From the NCBI GenBank assembly GCA_041738295.1, contig JBGSQC010000236.1:1-30594 (forward strand): a DNA stretch of 30,594 nt, in the 5' to 3' direction. The notes beneath the pieces are model-generated. The model saw only the letters and a program-made list of their open reading frames with translations. It was not told the DNA's origin and did no database searches. The DNA is from Zhengella sp041738295. GTDB lineage: Bacteria > Pseudomonadota > Alphaproteobacteria > Rhizobiales > Rhizobiaceae. Below, piece after piece: positions 1 through 7,810 of the stretch (positions are counted from its first letter, which is position 1; every line of letters begins with the position of its first letter). A program made the position numbers and the translations under genes.

Positions 1-1
1 C

Positions 2-847
2 GCACTCGGCAGCCGCCTTCTTGCCAGCGATGATGAGGCCGAGGCTCGCGCCATCGCCGAGCGCCTTGACGGCCTGAACAAGGAGCGTCAGGCGATGGAG
101 CAGGTGATGCTGGAAGAGGCCAAGGCGCAGGCCATGGCCGAGATGGCCCATGGCAACGGGCCTGCCGTGCTGATCACCGAAAGCGATAGCTGGCATCCCG
201 GCATTGTCGGACTGCTGGCGTCGCGCCTGAAGGACGCCATGCGCCGCCCGGCCTTCGCCATCGCCTTTGATGCCAATGGCAAGGGCACCGGATCGGGCCG
301 CTCGATCCCGGGCTTCGATCTCGGGCGGCTGGTGGGAAAGGCCGTGCACGAAGGATTGCTGGTCAAGGGTGGCGGCCATGCCATGGCGGCCGGCATCACG
401 GTCGAGCGGTCAAGGCTGGGCGCGCTCCGCGCCTGGTTCGAGGAGCAGGCTGCTGCCCAAATTGCCGAACTTGGGGCAGGCGCATCGCTGAAGATCGATG
501 CCGGCCTGTCGGTCGATGGCGCGACACGAGAATTGCTCGATGTGCTGGAGCGGGCGGGTCCCTATGGGGCCGGCCATTCGCAGCCGGTCTTTGCCTTTCC
601 CCGCCACCGGATCGTCTCTATCATGCCGATGGGGGCGGCCGGTGCGCATTTCCGCGTCACACTGGAATCGGGAACGGGCCGCAAGGCTGATGCTGTGGCC
701 TTCCGTGCAGCCGGAACCGATCTGGGTGATTTCCTGATGCGCAAGCGCGGCGAGATTGTCCATCTTGCCGGAACGCTCTCGATCAACCATTGGAATGGTC
801 AGGAGCGGGTGCAAATCCGCCTGCTGGATGCTGCCGAGAACCGGTGA
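2..847 (+). CDS. recJ: Single-stranded-DNA-specific exonuclease RecJ, C-terminal part
   Basis: The reading frame is open from the left edge of the window, so the start and the catalytic DHH domain lie outside. What remains is the DHHA1 domain and the C-terminal OB-like domain. Visible family marks are the helix ending LNKERQAMEQ, the segment WHPGIVGLLASRL, and the glycine-rich DHHA1 signature GGGHAMAAG at about 368-394. RecJ is a cytoplasmic 5'-3' exonuclease that degrades single-stranded DNA in recombination, mismatch and base-excision repair. The gene ends in TGA at 845-847, 15 bases before the end of the facing patatin gene. The identification rests on the motifs and is firm; nothing can be said about the missing N-terminal half. 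Confidence 0.93.
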   Translation, partial: ALGSRLLASDDEAEARAIAERLDGLNKERQAMEQVMLEEAKAQAMAEMAHGNGPAVLITESDSWHPGIVGLLASRLKDAMRRPAFAIAFDANGKGTGSGRSIPGFDLGRLVGKAVHEGLLVKGGGHAMAAGITVERSRLGALRAWFEEQAAAQIAELGAGASLKIDAGLSVDGATRELLDVLERAGPYGAGHSQPVFAFPRHRIVSIMPMGAAGAHFRVTLESGTGRKADAVAFRAAGTDLGDFLMRKRGEIVHLAGTLSINHWNGQERVQIRLLDAAENR

Positions 848-862
848 TTTTGAGACGTCAGG

Positions 863-1822
863 TCAGGCGATGACCGCGATCAGCCGCTTGATGTCGCTCA
901 TGCGGTGCATGGCTTCCTCGTAGCCGAGATCAATGGCTTCGGAAGCACGATGAAACTCGGTGAGACCCACCTGCGCCATCGCCGGGAACAGTGACAGGTC
1001 TGGCGGATCGCCGGCAAGGCGGGCCCGCGCAATGCGATCCTGGATGATGTTGAAGGCTTCCACCATCACGCCGGTGATGCCGAGCTTTTGCGCCTTGAGT
1101 GCATCGGCTTCGCCCTGTCCGTTGAGAGCGGCGATGCCCGATGCTGCATGCTTGACGACGGCGGCCCGGCCGAACAGGTCGTAATGCAGGTTGACGGCGA
1201 CGACGAGCCGCTGCTCATGCGCCCGGCAGACCGACACTGGAACCGGGTTGACCAGAGCGCCATCGACCAGCAGGCGGCCATTGGCATTGATCGGTTCGAA
1301 CACGCCGGGCAGTGCATAGGAAGCGCGCATGGCGGTGATCAAGTTGCCGGAATGCAGCCAGATTTCATGACCGGTCATGATTTCGGTCGCCACGCAGACA
1401 AACGGCGCGGGCAAGTCGTCGAAGGTCAGGCCTTCCATGTGCTCGCGCATCCGCTGGTCCAGCCGCATGCCGCCGAGCAGGCCGGAGCCGCCGAAATTCA
1501 GGTCAAGCAATCCCAGCATTCGCCGCTTGGTGAGCGAGCGCGCAAATTCTTCCAACTCGTTGAGCTTGCCTGCCAGATAGCAGCCACCGACCAAGGCACC
1601 GATCGATGTGCCGGCGATCATGCCGACCTTGACACCGGATTCGTCCAGCGCACGCAGCACACCAATATGGGCCCAGCCGCGCGCCGCGCCGCCGCCAAGC
1701 GCCAGCGCTATGCCTTTTTGCGATGGAGATGGGGCAGGGGAAAGCGGAGGAACATCATGGACGGTCGCCGGGATGCCCGGTGGCACGGCCTTGTCCTTGC
1801 GATGTGAAGCCCATTGCAGCAT
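863..1822 (-). CDS. Patatin-like phospholipase family protein
   Basis: A 319-residue protein of the patatin-like (RssA/YchK-type) family, serine lipid acyl hydrolases with a Ser-Asp dyad. The oxyanion-hole segment GGGAARGWAH lies near residues 43-52, the nucleophile elbow GTSIG has Ser at about 73, and the second catalytic residue sits in VDGALVNPVPV with Asp at about 187. No signal peptide is visible; the first 35 residues are proline-rich and probably flexible. The frame is open much further upstream, but the ATG at 1822 is preceded by AGGAG at good spacing and upstream translation is not patatin-like. It lies 88 bases downstream of hisI on the same strand and may share its transcript. The natural substrate cannot be inferred. 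Confidence 0.88.
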   Translation of the reverse strand: MLQWASHRKDKAVPPGIPATVHDVPPLSPAPSPSQKGIALALGGGAARGWAHIGVLRALDESGVKVGMIAGTSIGALVGGCYLAGKLNELEEFARSLTKRRMLGLLDLNFGGSGLLGGMRLDQRMREHMEGLTFDDLPAPFVCVATEIMTGHEIWLHSGNLITAMRASYALPGVFEPINANGRLLVDGALVNPVPVSVCRAHEQRLVVAVNLHYDLFGRAAVVKHAASGIAALNGQGEADALKAQKLGITGVMVEAFNIIQDRIARARLAGDPPDLSLFPAMAQVGLTEFHRASEAIDLGYEEAMHRMSDIKRLIAVIA

Positions 1823-1910
1823 GGCAGGACTCCTTTCCCTGAGCGTCAACTTATCATCATCCTGGTTGATATCAGGTAAACCAGTGCTGAACGACTTGTA
1901 TCGTTGCGGT

Positions 1911-2366
1911 TCACCCTTTGCTGTAGACGCTTTGCGCATCGAAACGCGCTGGCGTTCCGTCGTCTTCCAGCACGGCTTGGCCGCCCTCGGCACGCGCAAT
2001 CCGGTAAAAGCAGGAGCGCTTTCCGGTGTGGCAGGTCGCATCATGGCCATCGACACGCACCCGGATCCAGATCGCATCCTGGTCGCAATCGGTGCGTATC
2101 TCCACCACGTGCTGGAGATTTCCGGAGGTCTCTCCCTTCTTCCAAAGCTGGTTGCGAGAGCGCGACCAGTAATGCGCAATGCCGGTTTCCAGCGTCAGCG
2201 CCAAGGCCTGCGCATTCATGAACGCCACCATCAGAGGCATGTTGTCGGTCGCATCGGTGACGACAGCGGTAATCAGTCCGTTTGCATCGAAACGCGGCGT
2301 AAACGCCGTGCCCTGTTCAAGGGCGCGCTTGTCGGTGGAGGGGGGAGAGAATGGCGAAAGGGTCAT
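1911..2366 (-). CDS. hisI: Phosphoribosyl-AMP cyclohydrolase HisI
   Basis: A 151-residue cytoplasmic enzyme that opens the adenine ring of phosphoribosyl-AMP, the third step of histidine biosynthesis. The family signature runs through HYWSRSRNQLWKKGETSGN, the metal-binding DCDQDA segment and CHTGKRSCFYR. This is the stand-alone alphaproteobacterial form without the HisE pyrophosphohydrolase domain. It follows folE by 33 bases on the same strand. No Shine-Dalgarno sequence precedes the ATG; instead a 10-bp perfect stem-loop ends directly against the start codon, listed separately. Upstream in-frame ATG codons were not seen, and the first residues look like a normal HisI N-terminus. Confidence 0.95.
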   Translation of the reverse strand: MTLSPFSPPSTDKRALEQGTAFTPRFDANGLITAVVTDATDNMPLMVAFMNAQALALTLETGIAHYWSRSRNQLWKKGETSGNLQHVVEIRTDCDQDAIWIRVRVDGHDATCHTGKRSCFYRIARAEGGQAVLEDDGTPARFDAQSVYSKG

Positions 2367-2393
2367 GGCGGTTCCGTAAATGGCGGAACCGCC
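2367..2393 (-). promoter_or_regulatory. Stem-loop abutting the hisI start codon
   Basis: A perfect 10-bp inverted repeat, GGCGGTTCCG at 2367-2376 and CGGAACCGCC at 2384-2393, encloses a 7-base loop. In the minus-strand mRNA it fills most of the 33-base folE-hisI gap, and its 3' arm ends at the base before the hisI ATG, where a ribosome binding site would be expected. On the minus strand no T-run follows, so it is a poor folE terminator. On the plus strand it is followed by TTTT, but no plus-strand gene ends there. It could hold hisI translation low or mark an RNA processing site; that function is inferred. Confidence 0.6.
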
Positions 2394-2399
2394 GGCCTT

Positions 2400-3041
2400 T
2401 TACTTGCCGCCAGCAGCCCGCACGAGCGAGATGAAACGAACCTGCTCTTCCGGGCTGTCGCGGAAGGCGCCGGTGAAAGTCATGGTCGTGGTGGTCGATC
2501 CTTGCTGGCGAATGCCGCGCATGGCCATGCACATGTGCTCGGCCTCGATCATCACCGCGACGCCGCGCGGGTTTAGCACGTCCTGGATGGAAGCGGCAAT
2601 CTGCGCGGTCATGGCCTCCTGCGTCTGCAGGCGGCGGGCAAAGATGTCGACCACGCGGGCGATCTTGGACAGGCCCAGCACCTTGCCGTCCGGCAGATAG
2701 GCAACATGCGCCTTGCCGATGATCGGCACCATGTGGTGCTCGCAATGGGAATGGAAATGGATGTCGCGCACCACGACGAGATCGTCATAGCCGGCCACTT
2801 CCTCAAAGGTGCGGCCAAGCGCTTCTGCCGGATCGGCATTGTAGCCGCCAAACAGCTCCTCATAGGCCTTAACCACCCGCGACGGCGTATCGAGCAAGCC
2901 TTCGCGGTTCGGATTTTCTCCAACCCAGCGCAACAGCGTGTGCACCGCGGCTTCCGCTTCCGCGCGGCTGGGGCGCTCATTCTTGGCAAGTATCATCCGG
3001 TCACTGTCCGGTGCAGGGAAGGTCTTGACGATGGCATCCAT
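2400..3041 (-). CDS. folE: GTP cyclohydrolase I FolE
   Basis: A 213-residue enzyme converting GTP to dihydroneopterin triphosphate, the first step of tetrahydrofolate synthesis, in the cytoplasm as a homodecamer. The zinc site is visible: HCEHHMVP in the middle and the distal cysteine in EHMCMAMRG, so this is the zinc-dependent FolE1A type. The C-terminal half carries the typical GKVLGLSKIARVVDIFARR and QGSTTTTMTF segments. The frame is open to 3152, but the ATG at 3041 has GGGAGA upstream and the residues before it do not look like FolE. It heads the minus-strand run folE-hisI-patatin and diverges from the NifU-like gene across 237 bases. Confidence 0.96.
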   Translation of the reverse strand: MDAIVKTFPAPDSDRMILAKNERPSRAEAEAAVHTLLRWVGENPNREGLLDTPSRVVKAYEELFGGYNADPAEALGRTFEEVAGYDDLVVVRDIHFHSHCEHHMVPIIGKAHVAYLPDGKVLGLSKIARVVDIFARRLQTQEAMTAQIAASIQDVLNPRGVAVMIEAEHMCMAMRGIRQQGSTTTTMTFTGAFRDSPEEQVRFISLVRAAGGK

Positions 3042-3174
3042 GAAGGCGTCTCCCGTAGTTCCTCTCTCAAATACGGAGGAACGAGTTGAACGGACCACTG
3101 CCTGACACGGATTTTTTCCGTACCGTCTGGTGGCGTCTCCTGCCGAACCCAAGGAGGCTGTTCTTTTGCACAGC

Positions 3175-3204
3175 TTGCCCTGCGGCCTAGGCCAACCTTA
3201 TATA
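3175..3204 (+). promoter_or_regulatory. Candidate promoter for the NifU-like/mntA/hepT/yidD run
   Basis: In the 237-base divergent gap between folE and the NifU-like gene, TTGCCC at 3175-3180 and TTATAT at 3198-3203 are separated by 17 bases, a reasonable sigma-70-like pair about 75 bases before the ATG. A perfect 10-bp palindrome, GGCCTAGGCC at 3184-3193, sits in the spacer and could be an operator. The rest of the gap shows no gene. This is pattern reading only. Confidence 0.3.
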
Positions 3205-3278
3205 TGGCGTGGCAGGCGAATGCAAAGATGCGCACGCCATTTTGATGCCGATGCGCGCCGCAACAGGAAAATGCCGTG

Positions 3279-3719
3279 ATGGACGACGTCTACAATGCAA
3301 AAATCCTTGGCTTTGCGGGCAATATTCCCCGCATGCCACGCCTTTCGGCTCCCGATGCGAGTGCGACCGCCCATTCCAAGCTGTGCGGCTCGACGGTCAC
3401 TGTCGATCTCAAGGTGCGCGACGGCGTGGTGACGGAATTTGCCCATGAGGTGAAGGCCTGCGCGCTTGGCCAGGCGTCGTCCTCGGTCATGGCAAACCAC
3501 ATTGTCGGCGCCACTGTGGAGGAACTGCGGCAAGTGCGCGAGACCATGCTCCGCATGCTGAAGGAAAACGGCGCTCCGCCGGAGGGCCGCTTTGCCGACC
3601 TGAAATATCTGGAACCTGTGCGCGACTACAAGGCCCGCCACGCTTCCACCATGCTGTCCTTCGACGCCGTGGTCGATTGCCTCGACCAGATCGAGCGCAA
3701 GGCGGAGGCGGCAGCATGA
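3279..3719 (+). CDS. NifU/IscU-like iron-sulfur cluster scaffold protein
   Basis: A 146-residue protein of the IscU/SufU N-terminal fold, expected to hold nascent Fe-S clusters or act as a sulfur acceptor in the cytoplasm. Two of the usual ligand cysteines are present, Cys36 in KLCGSTV and Cys61 in KACALGQ. The third, normally following a histidine, is replaced: the segment reads ARHAST, with His121 then Ala122. A further Cys134 lies in VVDCLDQ and may substitute. A GTG at 3276 is also possible, but the ATG at 3279 lies 8 bases after AGGAAA. The stop codon overlaps the ATG of the nucleotidyltransferase gene. Assignment to the family is good, exact role unproven. Confidence 0.82.
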   Translation: MDDVYNAKILGFAGNIPRMPRLSAPDASATAHSKLCGSTVTVDLKVRDGVVTEFAHEVKACALGQASSSVMANHIVGATVEELRQVRETMLRMLKENGAPPEGRFADLKYLEPVRDYKARHASTMLSFDAVVDCLDQIERKAEAAA

Positions 3720-4006
3720 GACCGTCCGAAGCGCTCGCACTTCACCGCGAGGAAGCGCTCGCCATCCTTGCGCGCTATCCTGTCGCCAATCCGCGCATCT
3801 TCGGATCTGTTGCACGCGGCGAGGATGTCGAGGGTAGCGACATTGACATAGTGGTCGATCCACTCGACGGATGTTCCTACCGGCATTTCTTTCGCATCGA
3901 AGACGCTATGCGTTCTTTGTTGCAAGTCGATGTCGATGTGCACACCATGCCGGAATTTGGTGATCGCATGCGCTCGCGGATTGAAAAAGACCTGAGGCCG
4001 TTGTGA
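3716..4006 (+). CDS. mntA: MntA-like nucleotidyltransferase antitoxin
   Basis: A 96-residue minimal nucleotidyltransferase. The polymerase-beta-type signature GSX10DXD is intact: Gly30-Ser31 in FGSVARGE and Asp42/Asp44 in SDIDIVVD, with a third acidic strand at VDVDV (about 71-75). In characterised pairs MntA AMPylates its HepT partner and so neutralises it. The ATG overlaps the TGA of the NifU-like gene (ATGA), and the stop TGA overlaps the ATG of the HepT-like gene, so the pair is translationally coupled to the housekeeping genes. Assignment comes from the motif and the partner; whether it is active as an antitoxin is inferred. Confidence 0.82.
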   Translation: MRPSEALALHREEALAILARYPVANPRIFGSVARGEDVEGSDIDIVVDPLDGCSYRHFFRIEDAMRSLLQVDVDVHTMPEFGDRMRSRIEKDLRPL

Positions 4007-4380
4007 TGCCAAAGGCCGGTCGGTCGGTGATGGACTATCTGCTTCATCTGGACGAGTGGATCGGAAAGATGCAGATGGTGGAACGTGACATTGCTGCAAC
4101 CAATTCGTCGCCGAACCAGGTCCAGGAACTGGCATTGGCCCGAACATTGGAGGTGATTGGCGAGATCAGTGGTCGTCTGATTGCCGAACATCCAGAATGG
4201 GCTTCTGACAAGCGGTCTCTCGTTTTGGATGACGCCTATCGCCTGCGCAACAAGCTCATCCATGGCAATGACGGCTTGGACTCCCGATTGTTGCTGGAAA
4301 TAGCCCGAACGGATGTGCCGGATATGCATCGTTTGGTAACGGGCTGGATATCCGCACTCGACGGACGCCATGGGCCGTAA
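4006..4380 (+). CDS. hepT: HepT-like HEPN-domain (DUF86) toxin
   Basis: A 124-residue all-helical HEPN protein of the DUF86/HepT family, whose active members are RNases. The catalytic RX4H motif is present as RNKLIH, Arg81 to His86. In the usual RX4HXY form the tyrosine two residues after the histidine is the AMPylation target of MntA; here the sequence is HGN, with Asn88 in that place. Codon use includes CGA, ATA, GTA, ACA and many TTG codons that are scarce in the flanking genes, which fits later acquisition. The start is the ATG overlapping the mntA stop; a GTG lies one codon earlier. The gene runs 11 bases into yidD. Confidence 0.82.
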   Translation: MPKAGRSVMDYLLHLDEWIGKMQMVERDIAATNSSPNQVQELALARTLEVIGEISGRLIAEHPEWASDKRSLVLDDAYRLRNKLIHGNDGLDSRLLLEIARTDVPDMHRLVTGWISALDGRHGP

Positions 4381-4696
4381 TTTCTCCGACCCTTGGCGCA
4401 AGACGCCGGGCAGGCTTCTCGGCACCGGTATTATCCGCCTTTATCAGCTGACCTTGTCCGGCTTTATCGGCAATTCCTGCCGCCACATGCCCACCTGCTC
4501 GGAATATGGCTATGAGGCGATTGCCCGCCACGGATTATGGAGCGGCGGCTGGCTGACGCTGTTCAGGGTAGGGCGCTGTGGGCCGGGCGGCACCTGCGGC
4601 ATCGACAATGTGCCGGTGACGCTGGACCCCGACCAGCATTGGTGGACGCCTTGGCGGTTCCTGCGCAACGGCCGCCACATTCACGACCACGGTTAA
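4370..4696 (+). CDS. yidD: Membrane protein insertion efficiency factor YidD
   Basis: A 108-residue member of the YidD family, small inner-membrane-associated proteins that help the insertase YidC. The cysteine signature CRHMPTCSEYGYEAI is present, followed by GGWLTLFRVGRC. An N-terminal amphipathic segment, RLLGTGIIRLYQLTLSGFIG, would anchor it to the membrane. The usual next block is slightly unusual, reading RCGPGGTCGIDNVP. The ATG lies inside the end of hepT, so ribosomes finishing hepT can reinitiate here. It is followed after 112 bases by thrS; NifU-like, yidD and thrS often lie together in rhizobia, so the toxin-antitoxin pair looks inserted. Confidence 0.9.
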   Translation: MGRNFSDPWRKTPGRLLGTGIIRLYQLTLSGFIGNSCRHMPTCSEYGYEAIARHGLWSGGWLTLFRVGRCGPGGTCGIDNVPVTLDPDQHWWTPWRFLRNGRHIHDHG

Positions 4697-4808
4697 GCGC
4701 AACCGCGCCGAAACCCTTGCCCGATCAGGCCAAATCACCTAACTAAGCGCCGCATCACTGCCACAACCCACCCGCGCCCGTAGGCGGGACTGGAACACAG
4801 GAGAAGAC

Positions 4809-6821
4809 ATGATGGCATCTGCCGTTTCCCTTTCATTTCCCGATGGTTCAAAGCGCGATTATGCCGCCGGCACGACCGGCCGCGATGTCGCCGACGCCAT
4901 TTCCAAGTCGCTGGCCAAGAAGGCTGTCGCCATCGCCATCAACGGCGAGCTGCGCGACCTTTCCGACCCGATCACGGACGGCGCGATCGAGATCATCACC
5001 CGCGAAGATCCGCGCGCGCTGGAATTGATCCGCCACGATGCCGCCCATGTGATGGCAGAAGCCGTGCAGGAGCTTTGGCCCGGCACGCAGGTCACCATCG
5101 GCCCGGTCATCGAGAACGGCTTCTACTACGACTTCATGCGCTCCGAGCCCTTTACGCCGGAGGACCTGCCGAAGATCGAAAAGAAGATGAAGGAGATCAT
5201 CGCCCGCAACCAGCCCTTCACCAAGCAGGTCTGGTCGCGCGACAAGGCGCGCCAGGTCTTTGCCGACAAGGGCGAGGCCTTCAAGGTGGAACTGGTTGAC
5301 GCCATTCCCGCCGATCAGGACCTCAAGATCTACTACCAGGGCGACTGGTTTGACCTTTGCCGCGGGCCGCACATGGCCTCTACCGGCCAGATCGGCACGG
5401 CTTTCAAGCTGATGAAGCTGGCGGGCGCCTACTGGCGCGGCGACGCCAACAACCCCATGCTGACGCGCATCTATGGCACCGCGTGGGCCGACCAGCAGCA
5501 GCTGGATGCCTATGTGCACATGCTGGAGGAAGCCGAAAAGCGCGACCACCGCAAGCTTGGCCGCGAGATGGACCTGTTCCACTTCCAGGAGGAAGGGCCG
5601 GGCGTCGTCTTCTGGCACGCCAAGGGCTGGCGCATGTTCCAGAGCCTGGTGTCTTACATGCGCCGCCGCCTGAACGAACAGGGCTATGACGAGGTGAACG
5701 CCCCGCAGATCCTCGACAAGAGCCTGTGGGAAACGTCAGGCCATTGGGGCTGGTACCAGGAAAACATGTTTGCGGTGAAGTCCGCCCATGCCTTCACCCA
5801 TCCCGATGACGAGGAAGCCGATCACCGCGTCTTCGCCATCAAGCCCATGAACTGCCCCGGCCATGTGCAGATCTTCAAGCATGGCTTGAAGTCCTACAAG
5901 GATCTGCCGATCAAGCTTGCAGAATTCGGAAATGTGCATCGCTATGAGCCGTCCGGTGCGCTGCACGGGCTGATGCGCGTGCGCGGCTTCACGCAGGACG
6001 ATGCGCACATCTTCTGCACCGAGGAACAGCTAGCCTCCGAATGCATGCGCATCAATGACCTGATCCTGTCGACCTATGGCGATTTCGGCTTTGACGGCAT
6101 CACGGTTCTGCTGTCGACGCGGCCAGAAAAGCGCGTCGGTTCAGACGAAAACTGGGATCACGCCGAAGAAGTGATGCTGAAGGTGCTGAAGCAGATCGAG
6201 GCGCAGTCCGGTGGCAAGATCAAGACCGGCATCAATCCTGGTGAGGGCGCTTTCTATGGTCCGAAGTTCGAATATGTGCTGAAGGATGCCATCGGCCGTT
6301 CATGGCAGTGCGGAACCACGCAGGTGGACTTCAACCTGCCGGAACGCTTCGGCGCGTTCTACATCGACGACAAGTCCGACAAGCGCCAGCCGGTGATGAT
6401 CCATCGCGCCATTTGCGGCTCGATGGAACGCTTCCTTGGTATCCTGCTGGAAAACTATGCCGGCCACATGCCGCTGTGGTTTGCACCCTTGCAGGTCGTC
6501 GTCGCCACCATCACGTCCGACGCCGATGATTATGCCCGCGAAGTGACAGCAAGGCTGAAGGAAGCCGGCCTTGTCGTTGAAGCCGATCTTCGCAATGAAA
6601 AGATCAACTACAAGGTTCGCGAACATTCGATGGGCAAGGTCCCGGCCATCCTCGTCTGCGGCAAGCGCGAGGCCGAGGAGGGCACGGTCAACCTGCGCCG
6701 CCTCGGCAGCCAGAACCAGGAATCGATGACGGTCGAGGAAGCAGTCAACAGGCTGGTGGAGGAAGCGACGCCTCCGGATCTGGTGCGCAAGGCGCAAGCC
6801 AAGGCCGCCCGTCTCAATTGA
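4809..6821 (+). CDS. thrS: Threonyl-tRNA synthetase ThrS
   Basis: A 670-residue class II synthetase that charges tRNA-Thr. It has the full bacterial architecture: an N-terminal TGS domain (about 1-65), the editing domain with the HDAAHVMAEAV helix (about 75-230), the catalytic core and the C-terminal anticodon-binding domain from about 560. The three zinc ligands are visible: Cys349 in MNCPGH, His400 in DDAHIFC, and His532 in MIHRAICGS. Two ATG codons lie in tandem at 4809 and 4812; AGGAGA at 4799-4804 favours either, with slightly better spacing for the second. A strong terminator follows. The 112-base leader has a small GC hairpin near 4771-4788 but no convincing attenuator. Confidence 0.97.
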   Translation: MMASAVSLSFPDGSKRDYAAGTTGRDVADAISKSLAKKAVAIAINGELRDLSDPITDGAIEIITREDPRALELIRHDAAHVMAEAVQELWPGTQVTIGPVIENGFYYDFMRSEPFTPEDLPKIEKKMKEIIARNQPFTKQVWSRDKARQVFADKGEAFKVELVDAIPADQDLKIYYQGDWFDLCRGPHMASTGQIGTAFKLMKLAGAYWRGDANNPMLTRIYGTAWADQQQLDAYVHMLEEAEKRDHRKLGREMDLFHFQEEGPGVVFWHAKGWRMFQSLVSYMRRRLNEQGYDEVNAPQILDKSLWETSGHWGWYQENMFAVKSAHAFTHPDDEEADHRVFAIKPMNCPGHVQIFKHGLKSYKDLPIKLAEFGNVHRYEPSGALHGLMRVRGFTQDDAHIFCTEEQLASECMRINDLILSTYGDFGFDGITVLLSTRPEKRVGSDENWDHAEEVMLKVLKQIEAQSGGKIKTGINPGEGAFYGPKFEYVLKDAIGRSWQCGTTQVDFNLPERFGAFYIDDKSDKRQPVMIHRAICGSMERFLGILLENYAGHMPLWFAPLQVVVATITSDADDYAREVTARLKEAGLVVEADLRNEKINYKVREHSMGKVPAILVCGKREAEEGTVNLRRLGSQNQESMTVEEAVNRLVEEATPPDLVRKAQAKAARLN

Positions 6822-6848
6822 CGGGATTGCATGGCAAAAAATGGAAAA

Positions 6849-6875
6849 GGCCGGGGTCAACGCCCGGCCTTTTTT
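6849..6875 (+). terminator. Intrinsic terminator after thrS
   Basis: A perfect 7-bp stem GGCCGGG (6849-6855) and CCCGGCC (6863-6869) with a 7-base loop, preceded by AAAA and followed by six T. The flanking A and T runs extend the pairing, so it could also stop minus-strand transcription from the facing ion-channel gene. Confidence 0.9.
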
Positions 6876-6905
6876 ATGGTTCATCCGTGACCGGAAAGAA
6901 GGATC

Positions 6906-7673
6906 TCAGCTGTCGCCGTCTGTCTCGATGTGGATGATGTTGCCGCAATGCTTGCAATGGCTGGCATCGGCATCGTGATAGCGCAACCCGCAATGGACAC
7001 AGGGTTCGTCCACCTTGATTGGCCGGAAAATCTGCTGAAGGAGTCGCAGAAACAGGCCGACACCGAACACCATGATCGCGATGGTCAGCCACCGGCCCAT
7101 GCGGTCATCCAGTGTGATGTCGCCAAACCCCGTCGTTGTCAGCGTCGTGATGGTGAAATAGAGCGCATCCTCGTATCTCGTGATGTCCGGATTTTGCTTG
7201 GCTTCCAGCACCCAGACCAGCGACGTCACCATGAAGACAAAGACGACGAGGTTGCCGGCGGCCTTGATGACATGCTCGCGCCCGCGTAACGCGGGAAGCA
7301 GATCGCGCAGATCATCCATCAGGCGGAAAGCCTGCAGGAAGCGCAGGATACGCAGCACCCGCAGGAAGGCGAAATTCTGCAGGAAAAGAGGCGCCAGGAA
7401 CGAGGCAATCACGATCAGGTCGATCACTGTTGCGCCGGACAGCAGGAAGCGGCGGCGATTCTCCTGGATCCACAGCCGCACCAGGAATTCAGCCAGGATG
7501 GTGAGGCCGATGGCGATGTCGATGGCAAGGATGGTCGGAGTCAGCTCGTCTATGGCGGTTGCCAGGAAGAAGGCAATCGTTGCCACATCAAAGGTCACGA
7601 TACCCCAGCGGAACAGCTTCGCCTTGCGCGAGGTCCCTTGGTAGAGCGCTCGCATTTGTCTCTTCAGGTCCAT
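6906..7673 (-). CDS. Voltage-gated-type potassium channel with C-terminal zinc-ribbon-like tail
   Basis: A 255-residue inner-membrane channel subunit. Hydrophobic segments near 24-42, 48-68, 82-98, 138-157 and 193-212, with an arginine-rich S4-like helix LRVLRILRFLQAFRL near 104-118, give a six-helix layout. The selectivity filter reads TTTGFGD (179-185), with GFG instead of the commoner GYG; GFG is also found in K+ channels. After the last helix comes a short soluble tail with CVHC, His233 and CKHC, an arrangement like a zinc ribbon. No cyclic-nucleotide or RCK domain is present. Start at 7673 is the only in-frame ATG with a fitting N-terminus. The gene converges with thrS and diverges from the acyltransferase gene. 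Confidence 0.82.
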   Translation of the reverse strand: MDLKRQMRALYQGTSRKAKLFRWGIVTFDVATIAFFLATAIDELTPTILAIDIAIGLTILAEFLVRLWIQENRRRFLLSGATVIDLIVIASFLAPLFLQNFAFLRVLRILRFLQAFRLMDDLRDLLPALRGREHVIKAAGNLVVFVFMVTSLVWVLEAKQNPDITRYEDALYFTITTLTTTGFGDITLDDRMGRWLTIAIMVFGVGLFLRLLQQIFRPIKVDEPCVHCGLRYHDADASHCKHCGNIIHIETDGDS

Positions 7674-7810
7674 GATCCGGGTTTATTGCGCCAAACGTGC
7701 TTTGTCCAACACAGGTTGAGGTTCATCCCGCATTCAATATCATGCGTCCTGACCTCAGAACCATCGCGCATGTCATCTTGCTGTCATCGCTTCTTGGCAA
7801 ATCTCGGCGC

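Noticed and set aside
1862..1884. Inverted repeat CTGGTT/AACCAG between hisI and the patatin gene
   Set aside because: Six pairs with an 11-base loop and no T-run; could be chance.
4771..4788. GC hairpin in the thrS leader as a T-box or attenuator
   Set aside because: Stem is only 4-5 bp, no T-run and no T-box elements; too weak to claim.
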